DNA of 64,000 bases from Ruegeria atlantica (lineage in GTDB: Bacteria > Pseudomonadota > Alphaproteobacteria > Rhodobacterales > Rhodobacteraceae), in NCBI RefSeq assembly GCF_013032005.1, contig NZ_WQBE01000009.1:62001-126000 (forward strand), in the 5' to 3' direction. The translations under genes were made by a program, and so were the position numbers. Each line of letters starts with the position of its first letter. Within the stretch, counting starts at the first letter, position 1. The notes beneath the pieces are model-generated. The model saw only the letters and a program-made list of their open reading frames with translations, did not search any database and had not been told where the DNA came from. This document shows positions 1 through 8,915 of the stretch, piece by piece.

Positions 1-43
1 CCGCTGTCAGCAGCCTGCGCCGATTCACATTCAATTCAGTCAT
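1..43 (-). CDS. Exported protein fragment, probably ABC sugar-binding protein
   Basis: Only the first 14 codons lie in the window. The start ATG is the complement of 41-43, preceded by GGGAG at good spacing. The visible residues contain an NRRR basic stretch running into LL, as at the front of an exported protein. It is the gene after an ABC permease in the same leftward operon, the usual place for the periplasmic binding protein of a ribose-type transporter. The function is inferred from position only. Confidence 0.5.
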   Translation of the reverse strand, partial: MTELNVNRRRLLTA

Positions 44-99
44 CGTAGTCTCCCTGTTTTGGATCTTTGGTTGTTGTTGAGTTTTGGAAAGCGTCGGGA

Positions 100-1092
100 T
101 TAGCCCCGTTTGCTTCGGATCAGCATGTCCAAGGCGACCGCTGTAACGAGTACACCGCCGATGACGATCATCTGCCAGTAGATCGATACAGCCAGCATCG
201 TCATAGTGTTGTTGATCAACGCAACGAAAACGACGCCGAGGAAAGCACCAAGAATAGTACCTTCGCCGCCGCGTAGAGATGCGCCACCGATGACAGCCGC
301 TGCCAGAACCTGAAGTTCGATACCGTTTCCTGCCGTGGGCGTGCCGCTCATCAGGCGGGAGGCGAGCAATACACCCGCCAAAGCAGCCAGAATACCGGTC
401 AGTGCGTACAGAATGATACGCACGCGTGTGACATGGATGCCTGACAACATCGCGGCCTTTTCATTGGCGCCGATGAAATAGACCTGACGGAAAAAGCGTG
501 TATGGCGGACGGCCAGGTCAAACAGGACGACGAGCAGAATGGTGAACAAGACGATTACAGGAAAGCCGCCTATGTCGGCTTTGCCGATCCAGGCAAATGA
601 TGCTGGCAGGCTTGAGACAGAAAAACCTTCGGTCAGGACAAGAGCGATGCCTCGCGCGATTGACATCGTCCCGAGGGTCGCGATAAGCGGATTGATCCCG
701 AGGCCGGTCACAAGCAAACCGTTCACTACCCCGACAATTCCACCCAACACTAATCCGCATACCACCGCGAGCGGAATTGGCATGCCAGTCAAAAGCAGCA
801 TGGCGACGACAGTCGAAGACAAGGCCATTACCGACCCAACGGAAAGATCGAACCCGCCGGATGCAAGTAGGATCGCCATACCGATCACGATGATCGCGGT
901 GGGGGCCATGCCCACGGCCACGGCTCGAAAGTTTGAGAAGCTGAGGAAATAGGGATTAAAGTTGGACATCACGATGATGATGGCGGCGATCAGAACGATC
1001 AGCGTCAGTTCACGAATATCGACAAAAGCTTGTAAAACACGGCGCAGCAGCGGACGCTTCATGGGCAAGTTGGCTTGAGCGGTCATGGTCAC
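100..1092 (-). CDS. Ribose-type sugar ABC transporter permease
   Basis: An inner-membrane permease of the RbsC/BPD_transp_2 family, 330 residues, about the usual length, with many hydrophobic segments. Family-typical stretches are visible: GGFDLSVGSVMAL in the N-terminal half, GLLVTGLGINPLIATLGTM in the middle and AAVIGGASLRGGEGT near the C-terminus. The start chosen is GTG at 1092, seven bases after AGGAG; an ATG two codons later is the alternative. It overlaps the stop of the ATPase gene by 4 bases, indicating translational coupling. It should form the membrane channel with the ATPase at 1089-2654. The substrate cannot be read from the sequence; a sugar or polyol is likely. Confidence 0.9.
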   Translation of the reverse strand: MTMTAQANLPMKRPLLRRVLQAFVDIRELTLIVLIAAIIIVMSNFNPYFLSFSNFRAVAVGMAPTAIIVIGMAILLASGGFDLSVGSVMALSSTVVAMLLLTGMPIPLAVVCGLVLGGIVGVVNGLLVTGLGINPLIATLGTMSIARGIALVLTEGFSVSSLPASFAWIGKADIGGFPVIVLFTILLVVLFDLAVRHTRFFRQVYFIGANEKAAMLSGIHVTRVRIILYALTGILAALAGVLLASRLMSGTPTAGNGIELQVLAAAVIGGASLRGGEGTILGAFLGVVFVALINNTMTMLAVSIYWQMIVIGGVLVTAVALDMLIRSKRG

Positions 1093-2654
1093 GTCGCGAC
1101 TCCTGATTGATTGGTTTGGGGTGCGTCCACAATTGGAACGGAATTTCCAGCGGCCATTTGAAGAAGCTTGGTTTCGGTTGCCTCAGCGGCTGCGATGTCT
1201 CCCATGAGGCGACCGTCGTGGACGACAAGGATGCGGGTCGAGAGAGAGACAAGTTCGGGAAAATCGGATGACACGACGAGGATGGCCATTCCCTCGGCTG
1301 CTCGACGCAAAAGTTCCGAGTGGATTTGGAATTTGGCTCCAACATCGACCCCTTTTGTGGGCTCCTCAATGATCAGAAGAGCTGGCGCGCGTTTGAGCCA
1401 CTTGGCCAACATAATCTTTTGCTGATTGCCCCCTGAGAGATCACCAACAAGTTCGTTAATCCCGCTGGTTTTGACACTGAAGGCGTCAATGGCTGCTTGG
1501 CTGGCTGCTTTGATCGAGCCCGAACGCATGAGCCCAGCAGACGCATGATCGGAAAGACTGGCCGCGATCAGGTTGTCGCTGAGTGATTGCTCCAGAAAGA
1601 GGCCTTCAGTCTTGCGTTCCTCGGGAACAAACCCGACTCCAGCACGCATCGCCTGCCGCAAGGATGCAAAGTTAACAGGCTTGCCGTGAAGTCTGATCTC
1701 CCCGGTCGCGCCATGCATCAGCCCGACAATCGATCGAACAATCTCGCTGCGGCGAGCGCCCATCAACCCTGCCATCCCTACAATCTCTCCGGCTTTAATG
1801 GAGAAAGAAATGTCTTCGAATTCACCTGGATGGGTTAGGTCTTGGACCTGCAAAACCTCTTCGCCGTTAACCTTACCTGACCGCGTGACATCACCGGGGT
1901 GAGCGCCGCCGATCATCTCGGCGACGACTTGTTCCTGAGAAGTTTCCGAAACCGGTAAAGTGCTGATGTGGCGCCCATCTCGCAAAACGGTAATGCGATC
2001 CGAGATCTGGAAAATCTCGGCCATATGGTGGCTGACATAGACGATGCCAATCCCTTTCTTTGTCAGGGACTTTAGGACTTCAAATAGTGCGTCTACTTCG
2101 TCGGGTGCCAATGCCGATGTCGGTTCATCCAGCAAAAGGACGCGGGAATTCAACGACAGAGCCTTTGCGATTTCAACAATCTGGCGGGAGCTGATCGGCA
2201 AGTTTTCCACGGGTGTTGAGACGTCGATATCCAGACCGAATTCCGCCAGCAACGCCTCCGCACGGCGGCGCAGTTCAGGCCAGTCAACTACGCCAAACCG
2301 GGTGGGTACTCGGCCCGCGTAGATGTTTTCCGCAACAGAGAGCGCGCCAGCGAGGCTGAGCTCTTGGAAAACACAGCCGACGCCCAGGGATTGCGCATGC
2401 GACGGGCTTTCGACCCGCTGTTCCTTGCCGTCGCACAGGATACGCCCAGCAGAAGGTTGGTGAAGTCCGTAAAACAGGCCGAGACAGGTGGATTTTCCGG
2501 CGCCGTTTTCCCCGCATAGCGCGTGAACTTCGCCGGGTCTCAGTTCAAAGTCGACGCCATCCAAAACAATGTTCGTGCCGAAGCTTTTGCCAACCCGATC
2601 CAGTTGGATCAGTGGCTGTAGCCCCGGTGAGTCAGGTTTCATTGCTGGCGTCAT
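1089..2654 (-). CDS. Ribose-type sugar ABC transporter ATP-binding protein (duplicated ATPase)
   Basis: A cytoplasmic ATPase with two fused ABC domains, as in RbsA/MglA. Domain 1 has a Walker A motif (GENGAGKST) and LLLDEPTSAL as Walker B. Domain 2 has the degenerate P-loop usual for this family (GLMGARRSE) but a full LSGGNQQK signature. The open frame extends ten codons further upstream, but ATG at 2654 sits just after GGAGG (complement of 2661-2667) and is the better start, giving 521 residues. It is the first gene of a leftward operon of ATPase, permease and presumed binding protein. A palindrome at 2682-2699 lies just upstream, suggesting GntR control. Confidence 0.92.
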   Translation of the reverse strand: MTPAMKPDSPGLQPLIQLDRVGKSFGTNIVLDGVDFELRPGEVHALCGENGAGKSTCLGLFYGLHQPSAGRILCDGKEQRVESPSHAQSLGVGCVFQELSLAGALSVAENIYAGRVPTRFGVVDWPELRRRAEALLAEFGLDIDVSTPVENLPISSRQIVEIAKALSLNSRVLLLDEPTSALAPDEVDALFEVLKSLTKKGIGIVYVSHHMAEIFQISDRITVLRDGRHISTLPVSETSQEQVVAEMIGGAHPGDVTRSGKVNGEEVLQVQDLTHPGEFEDISFSIKAGEIVGMAGLMGARRSEIVRSIVGLMHGATGEIRLHGKPVNFASLRQAMRAGVGFVPEERKTEGLFLEQSLSDNLIAASLSDHASAGLMRSGSIKAASQAAIDAFSVKTSGINELVGDLSGGNQQKIMLAKWLKRAPALLIIEEPTKGVDVGAKFQIHSELLRRAAEGMAILVVSSDFPELVSLSTRILVVHDGRLMGDIAAAEATETKLLQMAAGNSVPIVDAPQTNQSGVAT

Positions 2655-2681
2655 ATAAGCTTCCTCCCGCTTTCTGATTGG

Positions 2682-2699
2682 CATCTGATATCTCAGATG
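2682..2699. promoter_or_regulatory. Probable GntR operator upstream of the leftward ABC operon
   Basis: The 18-base sequence CATCTGATATCTCAGATG has perfect 7-base arms around TATC. It lies 28-45 bases before the ATPase start codon. The same core occurs at 3501-3542 and 18388-18405, each beside an FCD-type GntR gene, so it is most simply their binding site. No experiment backs the assignment. Confidence 0.65.
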
Positions 2700-2739
2700 T
2701 CAACGGAAAAAGAAAAGACAGTGAGGTGCCCAAAAGAAA

Positions 2740-2765
2740 GGGGCGGCGCCGTTCTGGCCCGCCCC
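2740..2765 (-). terminator. Rho-independent terminator of the GntR gene at 2790-3461
   Basis: Reading leftward, the arms GGGGCGG and CCGCCCC (2740-2746 and 2759-2765) form a GC-rich stem that is followed on the minus strand by the T-rich run CTTTCTTTTG. It starts 25 bases beyond the stop of the GntR gene and separates it from the ABC operon. Confidence 0.7.
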
Positions 2766-2789
2766 CGTCACAACGAAGCTACGTTTTTG

Positions 2790-3461
2790 CTAGGATGCGG
2801 TCGCTCCTTCGAGGACGATGGCGGCGCTTTTGTAGGCTTGTCTGGTGCGGTCAATATGCGCTGTGAGAAGAGATTTGATTTTGGCCATGTCACCTTCGCG
2901 AACGGCAATAGCGATTTTAGAATGCTCGTCGAAGGAGAGCTCAGTATGCTGTGGCAGCTTCGCCAAATGGGTTCGCAATGCGGCAATCTTACCGATGTAG
3001 CGTGTATAGCTGGCCGTCAGATAATCGTTACCGGCATGTTCAAAAATCAACTGATGAAATGTGGTATCCAGTGAAAGGTAGCCCTTTTCATTACCTCGCC
3101 TGCGTTCCTTCTCCATGTCCTTCACGACACGCTGCATGTCGTCGGCAAGACCTTCCGGGTTCCGCAACAACGCAAGTTCAAAGGCGGCAGTTTCGATAGC
3201 CTGTCTGAAATCGCAGATCTGAGTCACTTCCGGCTCAGACAGCGAAAAAACGCGTGCGCCTTTTTGAGGCTCGATACTGACCAACCCTTCGTCACGTAGT
3301 TGAGCGAGTGCTTCGCGGACTGGCGATTTCGATACGCCCAGCTCTTCGGAGATTTTTCGCTCCGACAAAACCTGACCCATTTTCAGGGAGCCATCGATAA
3401 TACTATTCCGCAAATGTTCCAGTGCGAGTTCACGCAAAGACTTGGGTCTCTCAAGCGCCAT
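2790..3461 (-). CDS. FCD-domain GntR family transcriptional regulator
   Basis: A DNA-binding regulator of 223 residues. The N-terminal winged helix includes LSERKISEELGVSKSPVREAL, typical of the FadR/FCD subfamily. The C-terminal FCD domain keeps the usual metal/ligand positions: Asp and His in LDTTFHQLIFEHAGN, His in DEHSKIA and His in TAHIDRTR. The reading frame runs 48 codons further upstream, but the ATG at 3461 follows GGAG and aligns with the family start. The gene is divergent from the lactonase/ABC operon at 3567; palindromes at 3501-3542 and 2682-2699 are probable operators. FCD regulators usually repress in the absence of a small carboxylate or sugar-acid ligand, which is inferred here. 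Confidence 0.9.
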   Translation of the reverse strand: MALERPKSLRELALEHLRNSIIDGSLKMGQVLSERKISEELGVSKSPVREALAQLRDEGLVSIEPQKGARVFSLSEPEVTQICDFRQAIETAAFELALLRNPEGLADDMQRVVKDMEKERRRGNEKGYLSLDTTFHQLIFEHAGNDYLTASYTRYIGKIAALRTHLAKLPQHTELSFDEHSKIAIAVREGDMAKIKSLLTAHIDRTRQAYKSAAIVLEGATAS

Positions 3462-3500
3462 CTGAGGATATCTCCAAAAAAAGGTGTTGCCAGATGCAAG

Positions 3501-3542
3501 ATATCTGATACACCAGATTAGGCAAGCTGGTATATCAGATAT
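3501..3542. promoter_or_regulatory. Long inverted repeat between GntR gene and lactonase operon (operator)
   Basis: Two 16-base arms (3501-3516 and 3527-3542) pair with a single mismatch around a 10-base spacer. Each arm carries ATATCTGATA. It sits in the divergent promoter region of the regulator and the SMP-30 operon and shares its core with 2682-2699 and 18388-18405. It probably holds one operator dimer site in each arm. Confidence 0.7.
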
Positions 3543-3566
3543 CAGAATGTACTTAGGAGAAAAAAA

Positions 3567-4436
3567 GTGCGCGCAGAGTTGGTCGTCGATTGTAAGAACC
3601 AGCACGGGGAAGGGATTTTCTGGAATCCCGCCGATGGCCTTATCTGGTGGACCGACATTGAGGGCTGCGCGCTTTGGTCATTTGATCCTGCAACGTCAGA
3701 ATCCGCTTCTCATGAGATGCCGGAGCGCGTGTGTTGCTTCGCGCCGCGCGCGTCTGGCGGTCTGATAGTTGCTTATGCTGATCGAGTTGTCTTGTTCGAT
3801 TCGCCCAATAGCGAGGAAACCCTCGTGACGCGATTCGAGCCGAACAATCCGGAGACACGGCTTAACGATGGGCGAACCGATCGCCAGGGGCGATTGATTG
3901 TTGGAGGCATGAACGAAGTTTCTGGTAAGGCCGATTCGTCGGTCGTCCGCGTTGATAAGGATTTTAGTGTACGGACGATTATCGAAGGAGTGTCTTGCGC
4001 CAATTCGACTTGCTTTACGTCCGATGGTGAGACGATGTTCTTCGCGGATACCCCGGATCGGGAAATCGTCGCATTTGATTACGACACCCGCAGTGGAACC
4101 GTTTCGAACCGTCGGCAGCACGCTTCTTTCAATGATGAGCCTGGCTTGCCTGATGGGTCCTGTGTCGATGCCGAAGGGGGCGTCTGGAACGCCGAATGGG
4201 AAGGTCATCGCGTTGTTCGCGTCGCACCTGACGGCACGATAGATCGCGTGATTGAGGTGCCGGTCTGGAAGCCCACCTGTTGCGCTTTCGGTGGCCCTGA
4301 TCTCGACACGCTGTTCATCACGACCTCAAGGCTGATGAGTGATGAAGCAGCTCTAACAAAAGAACCGGAATCCGGCGGCCTCTTTGCTGCGAAACCCGGC
4401 GTTCGTGGCGTGATCGACGCGCCATTCAAAGGATAA
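3567..4436 (+). CDS. SMP-30/gluconolactonase family lactonase
   Basis: A likely cytoplasmic, metal-dependent sugar lactonase that opens an aldonolactone to the aldonate. The 289 residues match the SMP-30 six-bladed propeller: HGEGIFWN near the N-terminus (first metal-ligand Glu), LNDGRTDRQGR in the middle and LPDGSCVDAEGGVWNAEW toward the C-terminus (metal Asn/Asp positions). The start is GTG at 3567, preceded by TAGGAG. It is the first gene of the long operon that also encodes an ABC importer and the DgoK/DgoA pair, which fits hydrolysis of a lactone made by one of the operon's SDR dehydrogenases. The exact sugar is unknown. Confidence 0.88.
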   Translation: MRAELVVDCKNQHGEGIFWNPADGLIWWTDIEGCALWSFDPATSESASHEMPERVCCFAPRASGGLIVAYADRVVLFDSPNSEETLVTRFEPNNPETRLNDGRTDRQGRLIVGGMNEVSGKADSSVVRVDKDFSVRTIIEGVSCANSTCFTSDGETMFFADTPDREIVAFDYDTRSGTVSNRRQHASFNDEPGLPDGSCVDAEGGVWNAEWEGHRVVRVAPDGTIDRVIEVPVWKPTCCAFGGPDLDTLFITTSRLMSDEAALTKEPESGGLFAAKPGVRGVIDAPFKG

Positions 4437-4462
4437 CCGACGAATTTCTGGAGGAGAAAACT

Positions 4463-5497
4463 ATGTTGAAAACGCTTATGACCACTACGCTTGTCGCGGG
4501 GTTCGCCACGCTGGCAACGGTCGCTCTGGCGGAAAATTATCCAACACCGGTTCCACTTGAGGACGGGGCACAAGCGCCAATCGATGCGATAGAACCTAAG
4601 AACGATACGTTCCGGATCGCGTATATGCCGCCGGCGACCGAGTTCAACTATTACATCGCCATCGGTGAAGGCATCAAAGCGGTTGCTGCTGAGGCCGGGG
4701 TCGAAGTCTTCATGCTTGCGCCCCAGTCCGGTGCGGACATCAACGGCCAAATGGGAATGATCCAGGATGTGCTGACGCAGGATGTGGATGCAATCATCTT
4801 TGGTACCCACGATGAATTTGCTGCCGCACCACTGCTGAAGCAGGCCGTCGACAAGGGCATGGCAGTTTTGATGATCAACTCAGACATCCCGAACTTCCCG
4901 ACACCAATTCATGGCGTTGTCGGGTACTCTCAGCGTAACGGCACGCATGCTATCGCTGATTGGGCCATTGAAACTTATGGTGATCAACCGCTGAAGGTCG
5001 GCATTATCGAAGGGCAGCCTGGCTATCACTCGACCGAACGTGTGGGCGGCTTCCTCGACGGTATCGAGGGCAATGATAACTTCGACGTTGTGGTATCCAT
5101 TGATGGTAAATGGAACGTTGAAGGCGGCAACACTGCTGGTATGGATATCCTGCAGTCGAACCCCGATCTCGACATGATCTTTGCGGCGAACGACTACATG
5201 ATCATTGGGGCATCATTTGCTGCAAAAGCACTTGGCCGCAATGATATCGTCCTTTTGGGCAATGATGGTGACACTTCTGGCCTTGAAGAAATCGCGGCTG
5301 GCAACATCACGGCAACCGTCAACACCTCGCCATTCTTAATGGGTAAAGCGGCCATGCACGCAACCATTGATGCGCTCAACGGGTCCTATCCCGGCGGCTG
5401 GATCGAAACGCCCACATCAATTGAAGACAAAGATGGTGCGATCAGCGTGCTGCAAGAGCCAGAAAAGCTCTTCCCGCAGCCGTCCAAAGAGTACTGA
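4463..5497 (+). CDS. Periplasmic sugar-binding protein of an ABC transporter
   Basis: A 344-residue exported binding protein. Residues 1-23 form a Sec signal peptide ending at ALA, and the mature part is a type I periplasmic fold (Peripla_BP_4), with FRIAYMPPATEFNYYIAIGEGI opening the first lobe and IFAANDYMIIGAS and VLLGNDGD in the second. AGGAG precedes the ATG. It is followed by the ATPase and permease genes at 5582 and 7102, completing a ribose-type importer. The family binds pentoses, hexoses and polyols; the ligand cannot be told from the sequence. Confidence 0.9.
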   Translation: MLKTLMTTTLVAGFATLATVALAENYPTPVPLEDGAQAPIDAIEPKNDTFRIAYMPPATEFNYYIAIGEGIKAVAAEAGVEVFMLAPQSGADINGQMGMIQDVLTQDVDAIIFGTHDEFAAAPLLKQAVDKGMAVLMINSDIPNFPTPIHGVVGYSQRNGTHAIADWAIETYGDQPLKVGIIEGQPGYHSTERVGGFLDGIEGNDNFDVVVSIDGKWNVEGGNTAGMDILQSNPDLDMIFAANDYMIIGASFAAKALGRNDIVLLGNDGDTSGLEEIAAGNITATVNTSPFLMGKAAMHATIDALNGSYPGGWIETPTSIEDKDGAISVLQEPEKLFPQPSKEY

Positions 5498-5512
5498 GCT
5501 TTCTCCCCGCTT

Positions 5513-5540
5513 CCCGGTGGCGCGTGCGCGTGCTGCCGGG
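5513..5540 (+). repeat. GC-rich hairpin between binding-protein and ATPase genes
   Basis: CCCGG and CCGGG arms flank a GC-rich interior just after the stop of the binding-protein gene. Hairpins in this position commonly stabilise the upstream message so that the binding protein is made in excess over the membrane components. The stem is imperfect, so the call is tentative. Confidence 0.4.
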
Positions 5541-5581
5541 TCGCAACTCAACCGAGTTTCACTTTTGTCGAGGCAATCGCA

Positions 5582-7105
5582 ATGACACCCGCAACGCCAC
5601 TTTGGGAGTTTGTCGATATCACCAAGGCCTATCCTGGGGTTTTGGCGAATGACAAGGTTTGCATCCGGCTTATGCCCGGTTCCATTCATGGGCTGCTGGG
5701 TGAAAATGGCTGTGGCAAGTCGACTATGATCAAGACTCTGTCCGGCGTGCAGCAACCCGATAGCGGTCAAATCCTGCACAATGGCAAGCCGGTCACGATC
5801 AGCGACCCGCAGGCGGCACGTGAATTGGGCGTCGCAACAGTTTTTCAGGAATTCTCGATCGTGCCCACCTTGTCGGTTGGCGAAAACATCTTCCTTGGCA
5901 ATATGCCTCGGTCCCGCTTTGGCGTGATCGATTGGGCCAAGGTCCACAACGAAGCTGCTCGCGTTTTGGCGGAAATGGATGTCGATGTTTCACCCGAGAC
6001 CATAACCGGCTCGCTATCGGTAGGCGAGCAACAACTGGTCGAGATCGCGAAAGCTGTCGCGATGGACGCCCGCATGATCATCCTGGATGAGCCGACGGCG
6101 GCATTGGGTGAAGATGAAATCGAGCGCCTGCACGAGCTACTGCGCAATATGCGCGAGCGCGGCACCGCTATTCTCTATGTGTCGCACAGGCTGGATGAGG
6201 TTGAACGGATCGTTGATGAAGTGACGATCTTGCGTAACGGCTGTGTTGTGCGTGCAAGTGGCGAGACCAAGATCAACGTCTCTGAGATTGTCAGCGCAAT
6301 GGTCGGTGAGGACATTGGTGAGCATTATCCAAAGGAGCAGAACGCGACCAAGGATATTGTGCTAGAGGCGGCGGGTCTGGCCACCAATTCGGGCGTGAGA
6401 GATGTATCGTTTTCGTTGCATCGGGGCGAAGTTCTGGGCTTGGGTGGTGTATTGGGCAGTGGCCGCACAGAGATTGCCCGCGCCCTATTCGGGACAGATG
6501 AGCTAACCGCCGGGCAGATATCACTGAACGGCAAACCGGTTCGCTTTCGTCGGGAAATTGATGCGATCCGTGCTGGATTGGCCCTTGTTCCGGAGAACCG
6601 TAAGTTTGACGGGTTGTTCTTCAATTTCCGCGCAAGCGGGAACGTCACCGCAGCGTCCCTTGGCGGGCTAAGCCGGTTCGGCGTGTTGAATCTTAAGGCG
6701 GAAGAGCAAGCCACCCATGACCTGATCCGCGATCTGGAAATCTCGACCCAGGCCGAGGAAAAGACGGTCAACTTCTTGTCTGGTGGTAATCAGCAGAAGA
6801 TCGTGATTGCACGTTGGCTGTTCTCAGCCTCTGACATCCTGATCCTTGATGAACCGACGCAAGGGATCGATATCGGCGCCAAGATCGCTGTTTATAAGTT
6901 GATTAACAGGCTCACGCGGGCGGGAAAATCGATCATTCTAATCAGTTCAGACCATGATGAGTTGCTTGCGATGAGCGACCGGATTGCCGTCGTGCAGCAC
7001 GGAACGATAGTGCGCACGGTCGATGCATCCGACCTTACGCATGACGATCTTGTTCGCGCGTCCGCCGACACCCCCCAATCCAAGCCTAAGGAGGCTTTCG
7101 CATGA
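5582..7105 (+). CDS. Sugar ABC transporter ATP-binding protein (duplicated ATPase)
   Basis: A cytoplasmic dual ABC ATPase of 507 residues (RbsA/MglA class). Domain 1 has GENGCGKST, the signature-like LSVGEQQLVEIAK and MIILDEPTAAL. Domain 2 has the weak P-loop GVLGSGRTE, a full LSGGNQQK and LILDEPTQGID. It lies between the binding protein (4463-5497) and the permease (7102-8103), with which it overlaps by 4 bases. It is distinct from the leftward ATPase at 1089-2654, so the island carries two separate ribose-type importers. Confidence 0.93.
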   Translation: MTPATPLWEFVDITKAYPGVLANDKVCIRLMPGSIHGLLGENGCGKSTMIKTLSGVQQPDSGQILHNGKPVTISDPQAARELGVATVFQEFSIVPTLSVGENIFLGNMPRSRFGVIDWAKVHNEAARVLAEMDVDVSPETITGSLSVGEQQLVEIAKAVAMDARMIILDEPTAALGEDEIERLHELLRNMRERGTAILYVSHRLDEVERIVDEVTILRNGCVVRASGETKINVSEIVSAMVGEDIGEHYPKEQNATKDIVLEAAGLATNSGVRDVSFSLHRGEVLGLGGVLGSGRTEIARALFGTDELTAGQISLNGKPVRFRREIDAIRAGLALVPENRKFDGLFFNFRASGNVTAASLGGLSRFGVLNLKAEEQATHDLIRDLEISTQAEEKTVNFLSGGNQQKIVIARWLFSASDILILDEPTQGIDIGAKIAVYKLINRLTRAGKSIILISSDHDELLAMSDRIAVVQHGTIVRTVDASDLTHDDLVRASADTPQSKPKEAFA

Positions 7106-8103
7106 AGCGGATCTTTGACACCCAGTTGATCGGGCCATTCGCAGCAATGGTGATTGTCGCACTGATCGTGGCCCTTACGACCGAACGCTTCCTGAACCCG
7201 GGCAACCTTTCTAACCTTTCGCTACAGGTAAGCATCGTGGCCTTGATCGCAATCGGGTCTACTATCGTGATCTTCGCTGCGGGCATCGATCTGAGTTCCG
7301 GGTCTATGGTGGCTTTGCTGACCATGATCCTTGCGCAAATGTTGAAATTTGTCGGCATTCCACTGGTTCTGGCGCTGCCCCTCATACTCTTCATGGGCGG
7401 ATTGCTTGGTCTGTTCATTGGGCTGATAACAGCCTACGGGCGTATTCCGTCGTTTATCACTACATTGGCGGCGTTGATTGCCTTCAGGGGCCTTGCCCTG
7501 ACCTTCAACAATGGGTCTCCGATCTTCTCGCTGGATCCGGCGTTAGAGCCAATCTTCTACGGCAAGCTGTTCGGCGTTCCGATGCCTTTCTTCTACCTCG
7601 TATTCTTCTACGTCCTTGCTGCGTTCACCATGAACTTCACGAAACTTGGGCGTGAGATCTATGCCGTGGGTGGTAACCCAGCCGCTGCCGTTCTGACGGG
7701 TATCAACGTACGTAAAGTTCAGACGACAACATTTGTCATCGCTGGTTTCATGACTGCGGTTGGTGCGATCCTGATGTCAGCGCGCCTCAACTCTGGTTCG
7801 CCCAACTATGGCCAGACGCTGGAACTTCAGGCCATTGCCGCCGCTGTTGTCGGCGGAGCCAGCCTTGCAGGTGGCCGCGGCAACATCCTCGCCACGCTGA
7901 TGGGGGCGATGACAATCGTTATCGTCCAGAATGGTTTGAACCTAAACGCTGCGCCATCTTCGGTTCAGAATATCGTGCTGGGCCTGATCATTCTGTTGGC
8001 CGTCGGCATAGACATGTGGCGCTCGGAGATTTCGGCCTTGATGGGTCGAATGTTCGGCCGCCCTTCATCGCAGCAGTCATCTAACGTTAAGAAGGAGGCC
8101 TGA
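7102..8103 (+). CDS. Sugar ABC transporter permease
   Basis: An inner-membrane RbsC-family permease of 333 residues. Family patterns include AAGIDLSSGSMVALLTMI, GLITAYGRIPSFITTLAAL and AAAVVGGASLAGGRGNI. AGGAGG lies just before the ATG, which overlaps the ATPase stop (ATGA). It is the membrane part of the importer encoded from 4463. The following SDR gene begins right after its stop, so transport and catabolism are co-transcribed. Confidence 0.92.
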   Translation: MKRIFDTQLIGPFAAMVIVALIVALTTERFLNPGNLSNLSLQVSIVALIAIGSTIVIFAAGIDLSSGSMVALLTMILAQMLKFVGIPLVLALPLILFMGGLLGLFIGLITAYGRIPSFITTLAALIAFRGLALTFNNGSPIFSLDPALEPIFYGKLFGVPMPFFYLVFFYVLAAFTMNFTKLGREIYAVGGNPAAAVLTGINVRKVQTTTFVIAGFMTAVGAILMSARLNSGSPNYGQTLELQAIAAAVVGGASLAGGRGNILATLMGAMTIVIVQNGLNLNAAPSSVQNIVLGLIILLAVGIDMWRSEISALMGRMFGRPSSQQSSNVKKEA

Positions 8104-8104
8104 G

Positions 8105-8893
8105 ATGGATCTGGGGCTCAAAAATAAACTGGTCCTGGTGACTGGTTCAGGTTCCGGCATCGGCAAAGCCACTGCCCGGATCTACCTGGAAGAGGGCGCG
8201 CGGGTCATCGTGCATGGTCTGACCGCAGCGGAAGTGTCCGACTGCGTCGACGACCTGTCATCTCTGGGCGACGTCGAAGGCATTGCGGCCGACCTAACCA
8301 AGACGTCTGATGCGGAAACTCTGGCGGAGTTTGCCCGCGCACGCGGTGCGGTGGATGTTCTTGTGAATAATGTCGGCATCTTTTCGGTTAAGCCGTTCGA
8401 GGATCTCACGGATGACGACTGGATGCACTATTTCAACATCAATGTCCTGTCTGCCGTTCGGATGAGCCGAATTTTCCTGCCAGACATGCTTGGCCGGGAT
8501 AAGGGATCTATCATCAACATGGCCAGCGAAGCGGCAGTGAAACCACTACCTCAGATGGTGCATTATTCTGTCACTAAAACTGCCATGTTAGGTCTGACAC
8601 GTGGCATGGCAGAATTGACAAAGGGTACAAAAGTCCGGGTTAACTCGATCCTGCCTGGTCCGACCTGGACAGAAGGTGTCGAAGCCTATTTTGACGGCCT
8701 CGCCGATCAAAAGGGTGAGCCGCTCGACACCATCGTCGACAATTATTTTAAATCAGATGAGCCCACATCGCTCATACAGCGCTTTGTCCAACCAGACGAA
8801 GTCGCCCGCATGATCGTCACGATCTCAGCAAGCACAGCCTCCAATGGTTCTGCGCACCGGATCGAAGGCGGCATCGTTCGCAACATTCTTTAA
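8105..8893 (+). CDS. SDR family NAD(P)-dependent oxidoreductase
   Basis: A classical short-chain dehydrogenase of 262 residues. The cofactor motif TGSGSGIG is near residue 14, NNVG follows in the fourth strand, and the catalytic set is visible as Ser in NMASEAA and YSVTK. It probably oxidises a hydroxyl of the imported sugar or sugar acid, or its lactone precursor. AAGGAGG lies just before the ATG and the gene follows the permease by one base. The C-terminal IEGGIVRNIL is like the usual SDR end. NAD against NADP preference and substrate are not resolved. Confidence 0.88.
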   Translation: MDLGLKNKLVLVTGSGSGIGKATARIYLEEGARVIVHGLTAAEVSDCVDDLSSLGDVEGIAADLTKTSDAETLAEFARARGAVDVLVNNVGIFSVKPFEDLTDDDWMHYFNINVLSAVRMSRIFLPDMLGRDKGSIINMASEAAVKPLPQMVHYSVTKTAMLGLTRGMAELTKGTKVRVNSILPGPTWTEGVEAYFDGLADQKGEPLDTIVDNYFKSDEPTSLIQRFVQPDEVARMIVTISASTASNGSAHRIEGGIVRNIL

Positions 8894-8915
8894 CTTCTAA
8901 CTGGAGGAGCCCTAC